DNA of 20,811 nucleotides from DSNY01 sp016861185. GTDB lineage: Bacteria; Pseudomonadota; Gammaproteobacteria; Burkholderiales; Burkholderiaceae_F. The DNA lies in the NCBI GenBank assembly GCA_030263275.1, contig SZOR01000074.1, positions 1 through 20,811 on the forward strand, written 5' to 3'. Position numbers and translations under genes: made by a program. Position 1 is the stretch's first letter, and every line of letters starts with the position of its first letter. Shown here in pieces: positions 1 through 8,124 of this stretch. Below the pieces are notes generated by a model that was not told the origin of the DNA, did no database searches, and worked only from the letters and a program-made list of their open reading frames with translations.

Positions 1-1386
1 GCCGGGCGGCATCTCGTCGATCACCGACACGTCGAGATCGGCGTAGTAGCTCATCGCCAGCGTGCGCGGGATCGGCGTGGCGCTCAGCATCAGCAGATGC
101 GGCGCGACGGCGTCCGCCCCGTCGATCGCCGCGCCGCGCAGCGCCAGCCGCTGCGCCACGCCGAAGCGATGCTGCTCGTCGACGATCGCCAGTCCGAGCT
201 TCGCGAACGCGACTTTCTGTTGGATCAGCGCGTGCGTGCCGACGACCAGTTGCGCGTCGCCGCCCGCCACGCGCGCCTGCGCGGCGCGCTTGTCCGCGGG
301 CTTGAGCCGTCCTGCGAGCCAGACGACGCGCACGCCGAGCGGTTCGAGCCACAGCGCGATGCGCCGGAAGTGCTGCTCGGCGAGGATTTCCGTCGGCGCC
401 ATCAGCGCGGTCTGATAGCCGGCTTCGATCGCGCGCGCGGCCGCCAGCGCGGCGACCACCGTCTTGCCGCTGCCGACGTCGCCCTGCACCAGCCGGTGCA
501 TCGGCACGCTCGCGGCGAGATCGGCTTCGATTTCGCTCCACACGCGCTGCTGTGCCTGCGTCAGCGCGAACGGCAGCGCGGCCAGCAGCCGGCGCGTCAA
601 TGCGCCGTCGCCGGCGAGCGGCAGCGACCGGCGCTGCGCGCGCGCCAGCCGCGCGGTGCGCAGCGAAAGCTGCTGCGCGAGCAACTCGTCGAACTTGATG
701 CGCGTCCACATCGGGTGCGACCGATCGGCAAGCCGCGTGAGATCGGCGCCCGGCGGCGGCGCGTGCAGGTAGCGCAGCGCCTCCGCCAGCGGCGCCAGGC
801 CGCAGCGTTCGCGCAGCGCCCCGGGCAGCGTGTCGTCGATGTCGACGTCGCGCAGCGCACGCGCGATGCGCATGCGCAGCCACGCCTGCGGTACACCCGC
901 CGCGGTGGGATACACGGGCGTCAGCGCGGACGGCACGGGCGCGCCGTGCTCGACCGGGCGCACGCGCGGATGAACGATCTCGAAACCGAAGTCCGACGAC
1001 AGCGCGCCGCCGCGCACCGGACCGAAGGCGCGCACGCGCCGGCCGACCGCGAGCTGCTTCAGCTGCGACGGATAGAAGTGCAGATAGCGCAGCAGCAGCT
1101 CGCCGCTGGCGTCGCGCAGCCGCGCGATCAACTGGCGACGCCCGCGGCGGACGATCTCGACGTCGACGATCTCGCCTTCGACCTGCGCATCGACGCCGGG
1201 CGCGAGCTGCGCGATCGGCGTGATCCGCGTTTCGTCCTCGTAGCGCAGCGGCAGGTGCAGCAGGTAGTCCCAGTCGGCATGCAGCCCGAGCTTCGCGAGC
1301 ACGCGTTGCCGTGATCCGGGATCGGGCGACCGCTGACCGTCGACCGCGGCTCGTTGCCGGACCGGCCGATGGGCTGCGCTTCTCAC
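1..1386 (-). CDS. recG: ATP-dependent DNA helicase RecG (N-terminal 462 residues, cut by window edge)
   Basis: RecG is a cytoplasmic superfamily 2 helicase that remodels stalled replication forks and branch-migrates Holliday junctions. Reading the minus strand, the N-terminal wedge/OB region comes first (around residue 45, LLHLPLRYEDET, typical of RecG). The helicase core follows: Walker A GDVGSGKT at residues 302-309, the APTEILAEQH motif, the DEQH box at 403-406 followed by RFGV, and SATPIPRTLAMSYYADLD near the cut. The last residues inside the window are DEMPPG, so about 230 C-terminal residues lie outside. The frame opens just after the ridA stop. The first usable start is GTG at 1386, as there is no ATG before the conserved region, so the start is moderately sure. 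It lies 24 bases after ridA on the same strand, so the two are probably co-transcribed. Identity is secure. Confidence 0.95.
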   Translation of the reverse strand, partial: MRSAAHRPVRQRAAVDGQRSPDPGSRQRVLAKLGLHADWDYLLHLPLRYEDETRITPIAQLAPGVDAQVEGEIVDVEIVRRGRRQLIARLRDASGELLLRYLHFYPSQLKQLAVGRRVRAFGPVRGGALSSDFGFEIVHPRVRPVEHGAPVPSALTPVYPTAAGVPQAWLRMRIARALRDVDIDDTLPGALRERCGLAPLAEALRYLHAPPPGADLTRLADRSHPMWTRIKFDELLAQQLSLRTARLARAQRRSLPLAGDGALTRRLLAALPFALTQAQQRVWSEIEADLAASVPMHRLVQGDVGSGKTVVAALAAARAIEAGYQTALMAPTEILAEQHFRRIALWLEPLGVRVVWLAGRLKPADKRAAQARVAGGDAQLVVGTHALIQQKVAFAKLGLAIVDEQHRFGVAQRLALRGAAIDGADAVAPHLLMLSATPIPRTLAMSYYADLDVSVIDEMPPG

Positions 1387-1410
1387 GGACGAAGGATCAC
1401 GGACGACGAG

Positions 1411-1791
1411 TCACAGCACCAGGATCGCTTCGACCTCGAACTGCGCGCCCTTCGGCAGACTGGCCACGCCCACGGTCGAGCGCGCCGGATACGGCTGCGG
1501 AACCACCTCGGCCATGATCTCGTTGACCTTGCCGAAGTTCGACAGGTCGGTCAGGAACAGCGTGAACTTGACCGCGTGCGCGAGCGATCCGCCGGCGGCC
1601 TTGGCGACCGCAGCGAGGTTCCTGAACGCCTGCCGCACCTGCGCCTCGAAGTCCGCGCCGACCAGCTCCTTGGTCGCCGGATCGAGCCCGATCTGTCCCG
1701 ACAGGAAAACGACCAGGCCGGTCTTCACCGCCTGCGAATACGGCCCGATCGCCGCCGGGGCATCGGGGGTCGCGATAATGTCCTTGTTCAT
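1411..1791 (-). CDS. ridA: RidA family reactive intermediate (enamine/imine) deaminase
   Basis: RidA (YjgF/YER057c/UK114 family) hydrolyses reactive 2-aminoacrylate and related enamine/imine intermediates released by PLP enzymes; it is a small cytoplasmic trimer. The 126-residue product matches the family length. It has the N-terminal GPYSQAV motif, the central FLSGQIGLDP strand, and near the C-terminus YPARSTVGVASLPKGA, whose arginine corresponds to the carboxylate-binding Arg of the active site, then EVEAILVL. The frame is open further upstream, but ATG 1791 fits the family start and has a GAGGAG about 9 bases upstream. An AAGGAG directly touching the ATG is too close to serve as its Shine-Dalgarno. 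Only 39 bases separate it from the divergent TPR gene, so the promoters must overlap or lie inside coding sequence. recG follows on the same strand. Confidence 0.95.
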   Translation of the reverse strand: MNKDIIATPDAPAAIGPYSQAVKTGLVVFLSGQIGLDPATKELVGADFEAQVRQAFRNLAAVAKAAGGSLAHAVKFTLFLTDLSNFGKVNEIMAEVVPQPYPARSTVGVASLPKGAQFEVEAILVL

Positions 1792-1830
1792 CTCCTTGAA
1801 CTCCTCGTCTCGTCGACGCGGGCAGTCTAA

Positions 1831-2166
1831 ATGACCGACACACTGCTGCAGAACCTGCTGCGAATGCTCGGCGGCCCGCGCGACGCCGGCGGCAACGCCG
1901 CGCTGCTGCGATTCTCGATCGGTTCCGAATACCTGAAGCGGGAGCAGTTCGACGAAGCCGCGCGCTATCTGCGCGAAGCAGTCGAACGCAATCCTGCCTA
2001 CTCGGCCGCGTGGAAGCTGCTCGGCAAGGCGCTCGCGGCAGCCGGCCGCGAAACTGAAGCGATCGACGCCTACGAACGCGGCATCGCCGCCGCGGAGGCG
2101 CACGGCGACCGCCAGGCGGTCAAGGAGATGACGGTGTTCCTGCGGCGGTTGCGGCGGAACCCCTGA
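1831..2166 (+). CDS. Small tetratricopeptide-repeat protein
   Basis: The 111-residue cytoplasmic protein has no signal peptide. Residues about 29-95 hold two TPR-type helix pairs: one contains GSEYLKREQFDEAARYLREAVERNP and the next contains AAWKLLGKALAAAGRETEAIDAYERGI, with the usual A/G/Y/P spacing. TPRs are protein-protein interaction scaffolds, and the partner is unknown. The start is the ATG at 1831, overlapping an upstream TAA (TAAATG). The upstream purine stretch is a weak ribosome site. It is transcribed away from ridA and ends 13 bases before the stop of the convergent lipoprotein gene. Similar short TPR proteins occur in many proteobacteria without a defined role. Confidence 0.85.
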   Translation: MTDTLLQNLLRMLGGPRDAGGNAALLRFSIGSEYLKREQFDEAARYLREAVERNPAYSAAWKLLGKALAAAGRETEAIDAYERGIAAAEAHGDRQAVKEMTVFLRRLRRNP

Positions 2167-2180
2167 AACGCGGCCGCGTT
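2167..2180. repeat. Perfect 14-base palindrome between convergent genes
   Basis: AACGCGGCCGCGTT fills almost all of the space between the stop of the TPR gene and the stop of the convergent lipoprotein gene. It could act as a weak hairpin for transcripts from both sides. There is no T-run on either strand, so it is not a standard intrinsic terminator. Confidence 0.4.
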
Positions 2181-2851
2181 CAGTCGAGCGCGCTGTCCAG
2201 GAACATCTGCTTGTCGACCGCCGCCCACACCGCCTTGTAGTACTCGTTCACCAGCTCCGGGTAGTAGACGTTGTCGAAGCGCAGCTTGACCTTGGTCTGC
2301 CCGGGACCCTGCCGCGTCAGCGTCAACGTCAAGCCGGCCATGCCGCGCGCCATCGCGCTCGAGGCGGCACCGACATCGAGCTCGAAGCCCTCGCCCTTGC
2401 GGTCGACGATGCCGGTCGGATAGCCCTTGACCTGCGCGTACTGGCGCAGCCCTTCGCGCTGCAGCGCCTGCGTCCTGGCCGGACCGAGATCGGGGATCGA
2501 CGCGGTGATGTAGCCGGAGGCGCGCTCCATGTTGTTGACGCGGCTGCCGAGCGTGGCGAGCGCGATCGTCATCGAGTCGAACACGCGGTCGAAGCCGCGC
2601 TGGAACGTGCGGTCGCCGACAGCGAGCGCCATCTTCTCGCGCTGCGCGTGCCAAGCGGGCAGATCGGGGCTGTCCATCAGCTCCTGCATCAGCCGCTGCT
2701 GCGCCAGCATGCTGTCCATGTCGGGCAGCTTCAATTGCGCGCTCAGGCCTTGCAGGCTCGGTTCGCGTCCGCCCGAGCCGAGCATGCCGCCCGGCGTACC
2801 GCAGCCGCTCAATGCGAGCGGCAGCCACGCGATGAAATCTCTGCGCCTCAT
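2180..2851 (-). CDS. Predicted lipoprotein of unknown function (last gene of lipoprotein operon)
   Basis: I do not recognise this 223-residue family. The N-terminus is MRRRDFIAWLPLALSGC, a short signal peptide with a lipobox (LSGC) and Cys17 as the likely lipidated residue. The arginine run followed by D-F resembles a Tat-type signal, but this is not a clear twin-arginine consensus. The mature part looks helical up to about residue 150, then has a beta-rich stretch (GLTLTLTRQGPGQTKVKLRFDNVYYPEL). ATG 2851 is supported by GGAGG five bases upstream. It starts 9 bases after the stop of the SmpA-like gene and closes a run of four predicted lipoproteins. It probably acts at the inner face of the outer membrane or in the periplasm; function unknown. 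Confidence 0.85.
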   Translation of the reverse strand: MRRRDFIAWLPLALSGCGTPGGMLGSGGREPSLQGLSAQLKLPDMDSMLAQQRLMQELMDSPDLPAWHAQREKMALAVGDRTFQRGFDRVFDSMTIALATLGSRVNNMERASGYITASIPDLGPARTQALQREGLRQYAQVKGYPTGIVDRKGEGFELDVGAASSAMARGMAGLTLTLTRQGPGQTKVKLRFDNVYYPELVNEYYKAVWAAVDKQMFLDSALD

Positions 2852-2860
2852 GGCGGCCTC

Positions 2861-3367
2861 CTAGAACGTGCTGGCGCGCACCGTGTAGTCGGCCACCGTC
2901 TTGTCGGGCGCGAACTTGACGATCACGGTCAGCGAGCGGATCGACGACGAGACGCTCGAGGCCGACCCCGAGCGCGCCACCGAGCCGCCCGCCTGCACGT
3001 CGATGTACTTGAAGAACGCGCCGAGGCTCGCGGTGCCCTGTGCGGCCTGGCTGTTGGTCGCCACGTCGGTCTGCGTGGCGCTGCGCTCGTAGACCCAGGT
3101 CTCGGTGCCGTCGCGGTCGGTGGTGGCGATGTTCGGGCCGCCGAAGATCTGCAGCAGGTCCATCTGCGTGGTCTTGCCTTTGATCACTTGCGAGGTCACG
3201 CTGCCGTAGGAAAGCGCGCTCGCGCTCGTCGCCGGCGCGCCGGCGGTCGGCGCGCTGACCGCCGGCGGCGGCGCGGTGGTTGCAGGCAGCGGTGGCAGCG
3301 GCGCGCAGGCGGTGGCAACGAGCACCGTCGCGTACAGGACGAAGCGGGTCGGGTGGGCGTGGTCCAT
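2861..3367 (-). CDS. SmpA/OmlA (BamE-like) domain lipoprotein
   Basis: The 168-residue product has a signal peptide ending VATAC (Cys21 likely lipidated), then a Pro/Ala/Thr-rich linker to about residue 50. Residues about 54-95 contain the pattern of the SmpA/OmlA/BamE fold: VIKGKTTQMDLLQIFGGPN, then DGTETWVYE. In that family the GKTT...GxP...W.Y signature marks a small alpha-beta domain found in BamE and many outer-membrane lipoproteins. The C-terminal third is Ser/Ala/Gly-rich and ends in a beta strand (LTVIVKFAPDKTV). This is not BamE itself: it is longer and sits in a lipoprotein operon. ATG 3367 has GGAGG 8 bases upstream. It lies 27 bases after the metalloprotease gene and 9 before the next one. 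Confidence 0.8.
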   Translation of the reverse strand: MDHAHPTRFVLYATVLVATACAPLPPLPATTAPPPAVSAPTAGAPATSASALSYGSVTSQVIKGKTTQMDLLQIFGGPNIATTDRDGTETWVYERSATQTDVATNSQAAQGTASLGAFFKYIDVQAGGSVARSGSASSVSSSIRSLTVIVKFAPDKTVADYTVRASTF

Positions 3368-3394
3368 CGTCGTGTCCTCCGGTGGCGACTCGCG

Positions 3395-5905
3395 CTACTC
3401 GCGCATCGCGGTGAAACTGAAGTTGTGCACGGTGCGCGCGTTCGGAACGGCCTGGATGAGGTTGGCCGAGATCGTCTTGCCGTCGGCGGAGACATCGAGC
3501 GGGTTCGTGGTCACCGGGTACAGCAGCCAAGCCCACCCGGTGCTGGGTGCCGGCGTGACCGTGGTCTGGCCGTTGCACACCGCGACCTGCGTCGAGTCGA
3601 TGAACGTCGTGCCGGTGAGCGTGCCGACGCGGCGGTCGGGCGGCGTTCCGCCCGTCTTCAGGTCGAGATTGAATATCAGCGCGCCGTCGTTGGCGGACAC
3701 CGCCTTGGCCGGACCGGTGAGCGTCACCGTGCAGGGCGGAACCGAGGATTCGAGCGTGAATAGCCCGGTCGCCGTGCCGGCGGTCGGCGTGAGGAACAAC
3801 AGGCCGCCGTCGCCTTCGAGCTGCGGCTCGAAGATCAGGTCGACGGCGCGCGCCGTGTTGTCGCTGCGCTGAATGCCGTCGTCGCTGATGATCTGACGCG
3901 TAGCGCTGCCCTGCCACTTCCAGCAGCCGACGTTCGATGCGCTGAGTTCGAACGGATCGTCGGCCGGTATCACGGCCGGCGCCGCGTTCGGATCGGGATC
4001 GCTGTTGCTGACGATCAGGACCAGTTCTTCGATTCGCTCCGCGACCTTGTCGCGGCAGAAGAACTTTCTCGGATCGGCGGTCCAGTCCTCGGGTGCGCGC
4101 CACTGCCCGCCGACCTTCTTGATGGCGGTGAGCTTGAGATACTGGGCTTGCGGCAGCGACCCGAGCGGATTGGCAAGCAGCACGGGGCTTGTTTCGTCCG
4201 TGAACGTAAGCCGTTCGTAGGCCAGGCTGCGCGGCGCGAGCCGGCCACCGCTGGCCTGCAGCAGCGGCAGCGTCGTGCGGCCGCCGGCGAGCGCGAGCGG
4301 ACTGTTCTGCGCGACGTTGGCCATGCCGTAGTCGTAGCCGTCCCAGCCGCGCAGGTCGGTCAGCACGTTGTCTCTGATGTCGTTCCAAAGCGCCTTGCCG
4401 AACTCGGGCCAGGCGTCGCGCAGCTTGACGCCGGTGGCATCCAGCGAGGCGACGCTGCCGTGCGAGCCCCAGGAGTCGAACAGCGCCCTGATCGCCGGCG
4501 CGCCGTACTTGCGCGCGATGAACTGGAAGTAGATGTATGCGGTGTACTTGTCGGCCTTCTCGAGCGGGTTGCGGTGGTCTGCTTTCAGGTAGTTGATGAA
4601 GTACTCGCCGCTGCGGTGGGTCGTGCTCAGTTTCCTGAATCCGTCTTCTTCGTTGTCCGATGGGAACACGTGATCGGGCGCCCACTGTGCGGTAGCTTCG
4701 TCGATCCAGTCGTAGTCGGTGCAGGCGGCGCTGCGGTCCATGCCGAACTGAATCGTGTGCGTCAATTCGTGCGCCAGCACGGTGCGCAGGTACCGCCGTC
4801 CGCGCGCCGCATCGATCGCCAGGATGCCGCCCAGCTTCCACTTGTCGATCAGCACGAACGCCGGCGTGTTCTCGCAGCGTCGGGCATACGCGGTTGTCAG
4901 GCCCCAATCGAGGGTGCCGCCCATGTCGGTCAGATAGATGTCGATGGCACCGTCGCCGCCGTTGCATGGTTCGGCGGCATCGGACTGGGCGGTGCGTCCA
5001 AGGAGCCCATGCAACGCACTGTCGATGGTCTCGATGTCCAGCACGGCGGCGTCGAGCAATGCGTTCTCGTTGCCGGTGCTGACGAACGCATACAGGTTGT
5101 AGTGGCCCGTGGTTCTGCGCAGGAGCAGCCCAGCCTGGAGAAGGACATTCACGACTTCTGTCGAGCAGAGCGTGGGCGTGCCGTCCTGCGCAGCGCGGAC
5201 GCGACCGGTCGCGAGCGGGATGGCGGCGAGCCCGATCTGCCGGCCGAACCAGCTTTCGGGATAGATCGGCGGAATCAAGAACGGCTGCAGGATGTCCTGC
5301 GTCGCCGGTGACAGCGCGGACAACTGACCGGAGACCTGGCGCAGGAACACGCTCCCTGCCGAATCGGGCGCGCCCTCGTAGGCCGCCGGAAGACGCTCGT
5401 CGCCAAACATGGCGTACACGCGGTAGACGAGCGCCTCCTCGGCGCTGATGCGGCCGGCGGCCAGCGCATCAGCGATCAGCGCGCCGGTGGTGGCGTCGGC
5501 GTTGGCACCCTCGACCTGCCAGACCCTGACCGTCGCCGATGAACTGCGCGTCCCGTCGGAGGCCGTGATTGTGGCGCTGCCGCGCGCCATGGCCGTGATC
5601 ATGCCGTTGGCGTCGACCTGGGCGACGCCGGCGTCGCTCGACGTCCACGTCACCGATGCACTCGCCCCGTACGCGGCAAGCCTGCTCTGCGCGCCAACCG
5701 CAAGGCTGGCGCGCGCCGGCATCACTTTGAACGGCAACGCCGGCGGCGGTGCGGGTGGCGGCGGTGCGGGTGTCGGCGCCGGGGGTGCAGGTGTCGCGGC
5801 AGGCGGATCGCCGGTGCCACCGCCGCAAGCGAACAGAAGACTCAGTGCGCCGGCCGCAGCAGCGACGCGCAACCAGCGTAAAGAAGCGGGCAACCCAGGT
5901 TTCAT
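3395..5905 (-). CDS. Large lipoprotein zinc metalloprotease with Ig-like (BIG2-type) domain
   Basis: The 836-residue product starts at ATG 5905 with GGAGGAG five bases upstream; an in-frame extension to 5977 has no such support. The signal peptide ends LLFAC (Cys27 lipidated), followed by GGGTGDPP and a Pro/Ala linker to about residue 57. Residues about 60-128 look like a BIG2-type Ig domain (VTWTSSDAGVAQVDANGMIT, then GSATITA). The catalytic part carries HELTH at 379-383 (HEXXH: two zinc His and the catalytic Glu380), and WIDEATAQW places Glu403 as the likely third ligand, as in gluzincins. The C-terminal ~400 residues look beta-rich and end in a possible accessory domain. It is probably a cell-surface or periplasmic protease. 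The exact MEROPS family cannot be fixed by eye (M30-like is one option). It is the second gene of the four-lipoprotein run. Confidence 0.85.
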   Translation of the reverse strand: MKPGLPASLRWLRVAAAAGALSLLFACGGGTGDPPAATPAPPAPTPAPPPPAPPPALPFKVMPARASLAVGAQSRLAAYGASASVTWTSSDAGVAQVDANGMITAMARGSATITASDGTRSSSATVRVWQVEGANADATTGALIADALAAGRISAEEALVYRVYAMFGDERLPAAYEGAPDSAGSVFLRQVSGQLSALSPATQDILQPFLIPPIYPESWFGRQIGLAAIPLATGRVRAAQDGTPTLCSTEVVNVLLQAGLLLRRTTGHYNLYAFVSTGNENALLDAAVLDIETIDSALHGLLGRTAQSDAAEPCNGGDGAIDIYLTDMGGTLDWGLTTAYARRCENTPAFVLIDKWKLGGILAIDAARGRRYLRTVLAHELTHTIQFGMDRSAACTDYDWIDEATAQWAPDHVFPSDNEEDGFRKLSTTHRSGEYFINYLKADHRNPLEKADKYTAYIYFQFIARKYGAPAIRALFDSWGSHGSVASLDATGVKLRDAWPEFGKALWNDIRDNVLTDLRGWDGYDYGMANVAQNSPLALAGGRTTLPLLQASGGRLAPRSLAYERLTFTDETSPVLLANPLGSLPQAQYLKLTAIKKVGGQWRAPEDWTADPRKFFCRDKVAERIEELVLIVSNSDPDPNAAPAVIPADDPFELSASNVGCWKWQGSATRQIISDDGIQRSDNTARAVDLIFEPQLEGDGGLLFLTPTAGTATGLFTLESSVPPCTVTLTGPAKAVSANDGALIFNLDLKTGGTPPDRRVGTLTGTTFIDSTQVAVCNGQTTVTPAPSTGWAWLLYPVTTNPLDVSADGKTISANLIQAVPNARTVHNFSFTAMRE

Positions 5906-5933
5906 GTGATCTCCTCCGCCCAGCGGCCTGCCG

Positions 5934-7388
5934 CTACTGGTGCGCATACAGGGTCCAGTTGGCGCTCGTCGATCCACTGCCCGGCAGGGTGCAGTTCCAA
6001 CTGCCGGCGAACCGCCAGAGTTCCTCGTAGCTCGGCAAAGCGCACTGCTGGTCGACGCTCACGCTGTGCGATACGACCAGCGGCCCCGGCGCCGGATCGG
6101 AACCGTCGCAACGCAGCGTGGACATCGCCTGGGCATACAGCGCGATCTGGTAGCGCTTCGAAAGATCGCCGTTGCCGGCAGGAAGGACGATCAGTGACGA
6201 AGCGCTCTGAAGGTCGCCGGTCGCGGTGTCCCATACACAGGCGCGGCCATCGGCAGCGGTGAACCGACCGCTCAATTGCGCTCGTCCACTGCCCTGGTAG
6301 GTGAGCGCACCGGTTTGAGGGTCGGTCGATACCCACGCGAACCTGACGTTCCCCAGCAACTTCGACTCGGCGCCGGCCGTGGCCGCGTTGAAGCGGGAAG
6401 CGAAAGTGCCCTCGTAGGCGGGGATCTCGGCGACGACCGTGAGCTGCGACACCAGTGTCAATTGCGCTTGGTCGCCCCATGTGACGCTGGCCGCCACCGG
6501 GTTCGGGCTGGGCACCGTCGCCGGCGCGTCGTAGACCCCGTACCAATCCCTGGATACGTCGGGAGGACCGATTCTGCCGATGCTGGCGTTGCCGCCGTTG
6601 ATCCCATTGACGGCCCAGCGCGCGGGGAATGGACTGTGAACGTCGGTGCACGGGAGCAGGAACCGCTGATGGTTCTCGTCGTCGCCGCCACGGCCATCGT
6701 CGGCATCGCCGCAGACGCTGTATTGCAGTGGCTGGGACGTGCCTACGAGAACGCTCGCAGACGCAGGCCTGAGCTGCTCGCCGCTCACGTAACTCCAGTC
6801 GCTGAAGTGCGTCGTCGCGACCGACAGCGTGCGCATCGATGCGTCGCTCGTCGTCGCCGGCAAGCCCCAGCGGCCCTGCGCGTCCTGTGTGGCCACGCGC
6901 AGCGCGCTCGGCGCACTGGCGCCGGCTTCCTCTGCCGAGTAGCGAAAGGTGAGTGTCGCCGGCTGCGCAAAGCTGCGGCCTTCAGGGGTCAACCGGTACG
7001 CAGCGCCGAGCGCGCCCGGTGCAGTCGCGGTGATCGGCTGGATGCCAACTTCGGTGTCTCCAGCCAACGCACCGGCGGGCACGGTGACGGTCAGGCGGCC
7101 GTCGCTACTCACCAGCGTGCCGCCACTGGCGCCGATCGTCGCAAACGTCGGCAGTCCCTCCGGAATTCCTGCGGGCGTGACCGCAATCGGCGGCGGTGCA
7201 GGCGTCGGCGCGGGTGCAGGTGAGGGTGCAGGCGCAGGCCCCGGTGCGGGCGCCGGTCCTGGCGCGGGTGCGGGAGGCGCCGGTGGATCGCCGGTGCCGC
7301 CGCCGCACGCAGCGAGCAGCACGCCGGTCAACGCGGCGGCCAGTAAGGGTTTCAGCCTCATTGCCCCGTTCTCGCTCGATCCGCTCAT
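5934..7388 (-). CDS. Lipoprotein with Pro/Ala linker and ZU5-like domain
   Basis: The 484-residue product begins at ATG 7388, chosen because GGAGG lies five bases upstream. A later Met (residue 10) would also leave a usable signal peptide. The signal ends VLLAAC (Cys28 lipidated) and runs into GGGTGDPP and a long Pro/Ala repeat linker (about 36-65). Residues about 80-180 fit a ZU5-like beta domain: GGTLVSSDGRLTVTVPAGAL, then YRLTPEGRSFAQPATLTFRY, and a closing THFSDWSYV. The rest is beta-rich, with cysteines near residues 217, 235, 383, 419, 446 and 463 (approximate) that could form disulfides. This suggests an exported surface or periplasmic protein with a binding role. It is the first gene of the lipoprotein run, 28 bases before the metalloprotease. 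The 99-base gap upstream may hold the operon promoter. Confidence 0.8.
   Translation of the reverse strand: MSGSSENGAMRLKPLLAAALTGVLLAACGGGTGDPPAPPAPAPGPAPAPGPAPAPSPAPAPTPAPPPIAVTPAGIPEGLPTFATIGASGGTLVSSDGRLTVTVPAGALAGDTEVGIQPITATAPGALGAAYRLTPEGRSFAQPATLTFRYSAEEAGASAPSALRVATQDAQGRWGLPATTSDASMRTLSVATTHFSDWSYVSGEQLRPASASVLVGTSQPLQYSVCGDADDGRGGDDENHQRFLLPCTDVHSPFPARWAVNGINGGNASIGRIGPPDVSRDWYGVYDAPATVPSPNPVAASVTWGDQAQLTLVSQLTVVAEIPAYEGTFASRFNAATAGAESKLLGNVRFAWVSTDPQTGALTYQGSGRAQLSGRFTAADGRACVWDTATGDLQSASSLIVLPAGNGDLSKRYQIALYAQAMSTLRCDGSDPAPGPLVVSHSVSVDQQCALPSYEELWRFAGSWNCTLPGSGSTSANWTLYAHQ
7192..7290. repeat. Pro/Ala-coding low-complexity repeat in the ZU5-like lipoprotein
   Basis: Imperfect tandem units of 6-12 bases, such as GGTGCGGGCGCC and variants, encode alternating Pro-Ala/Pro-Gly on the minus strand. 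Such a tract is prone to slippage and length variation and forms an extended linker between the lipid anchor and the folded domains. A shorter similar tract (about 5735-5805) lies at the same place in the neighbouring metalloprotease gene. Confidence 0.6.
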
Positions 7389-7487
7389 CGCCGCCTCCAT
7401 CCGTTGCGTCCGATGGCTGCCAAGTTAGTGCGGCCGCCGCGTTCGGCATGAACCCGGAATCGGGGACAGGCGCAGCCGCGCATCGCT

Positions 7488-8024
7488 TCACACGCAAAGC
7501 AGTGCCGGCCGCGCCAGCACCTGTTGCAGGCCCGCGCCCTCGACCGGCTCTTCCGTGCAGATCACCAGTCCCTCGGCGCGCAGCGCTTCCAGAAAATCGC
7601 CGGACGCGATCTCCGCACCGACGCCGCCGCGCGCGTCCAGGGCGCTACTCGCTTCGGCCAACACGGCCGTGCGGTCGCGAAACCGCTGCACCAGCCGCAG
7701 GTACAGCAGCCGTTCGCCGGGTGTCAGATCGGTGCGCAGCCGGCACACGGTTCTCATCTGCGTCGAGGCAACGACCTTCTCGACGACCTCGCGCACCCAC
7801 CAGCACTTGCCGAGCACCGGCGGATCGAAGTCGCGCAGTAGCTCGCGGAAGGTGTCGCCGTCGTCGGCCAGCAGGCTGGCGATCACGGTGCGCGCGAGCG
7901 CCGGCCTGCGCCAGCGTGCGAACAGATCGGCCAGCGCGCCGGCGCGCTCGGCAAAGTCAGCGGCCGCCTGATCGAGCGCAAGCTCGGCCGCCGCAGGTCG
8001 CGCCGCCCCGGTCTGCACGTTCAT
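7488..8024 (-). CDS. Uncharacterised protein, mostly helical
   Basis: I do not recognise this 178-residue protein. It has no signal peptide or membrane segment and is rich in Ala, Arg, Leu and Glu, suggesting a soluble helical cytoplasmic protein. Visible landmarks are LLRDFDPPVLGKCWWVREVVEKVV and TPGERLLYLRLVQRFRDRTAVL in the middle, and a C-terminal end ARPALLCV. The start was set at ATG 8024, which has GGAGG five bases upstream; the frame is open to an earlier ATG at 8051 without such a site. It lies 100 bases downstream of the BTAD regulator on the same strand and 99 bases upstream of the lipoprotein run, so it could be expressed with either. Base composition is like its neighbours. Confidence 0.75.
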   Translation of the reverse strand: MNVQTGAARPAAAELALDQAAADFAERAGALADLFARWRRPALARTVIASLLADDGDTFRELLRDFDPPVLGKCWWVREVVEKVVASTQMRTVCRLRTDLTPGERLLYLRLVQRFRDRTAVLAEASSALDARGGVGAEIASGDFLEALRAEGLVICTEEPVEGAGLQQVLARPALLCV

Positions 8025-8124
8025 CGCCGCCTCCACTGGCCTGCCCCGCATGAGGCGCAGGTGTAGCGGCGGCAGCGTTACGGCAGCATCACGGATCGCG
8101 CAGTGGGCGCAGCGGCGTGAAGAT

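Noticed and set aside
97..1314. 405-codon plus-strand frame at the left end
   Set aside because: It is the complement of recG, whose Walker A and DEQH motifs are clear on the minus strand.
2070..4967. 965-codon open frame on the minus strand
   Set aside because: It crosses three well supported lipoprotein genes in another frame. The product is Arg/His/Gln-rich low-complexity sequence typical of a GC-rich shadow frame, with no ribosome site.
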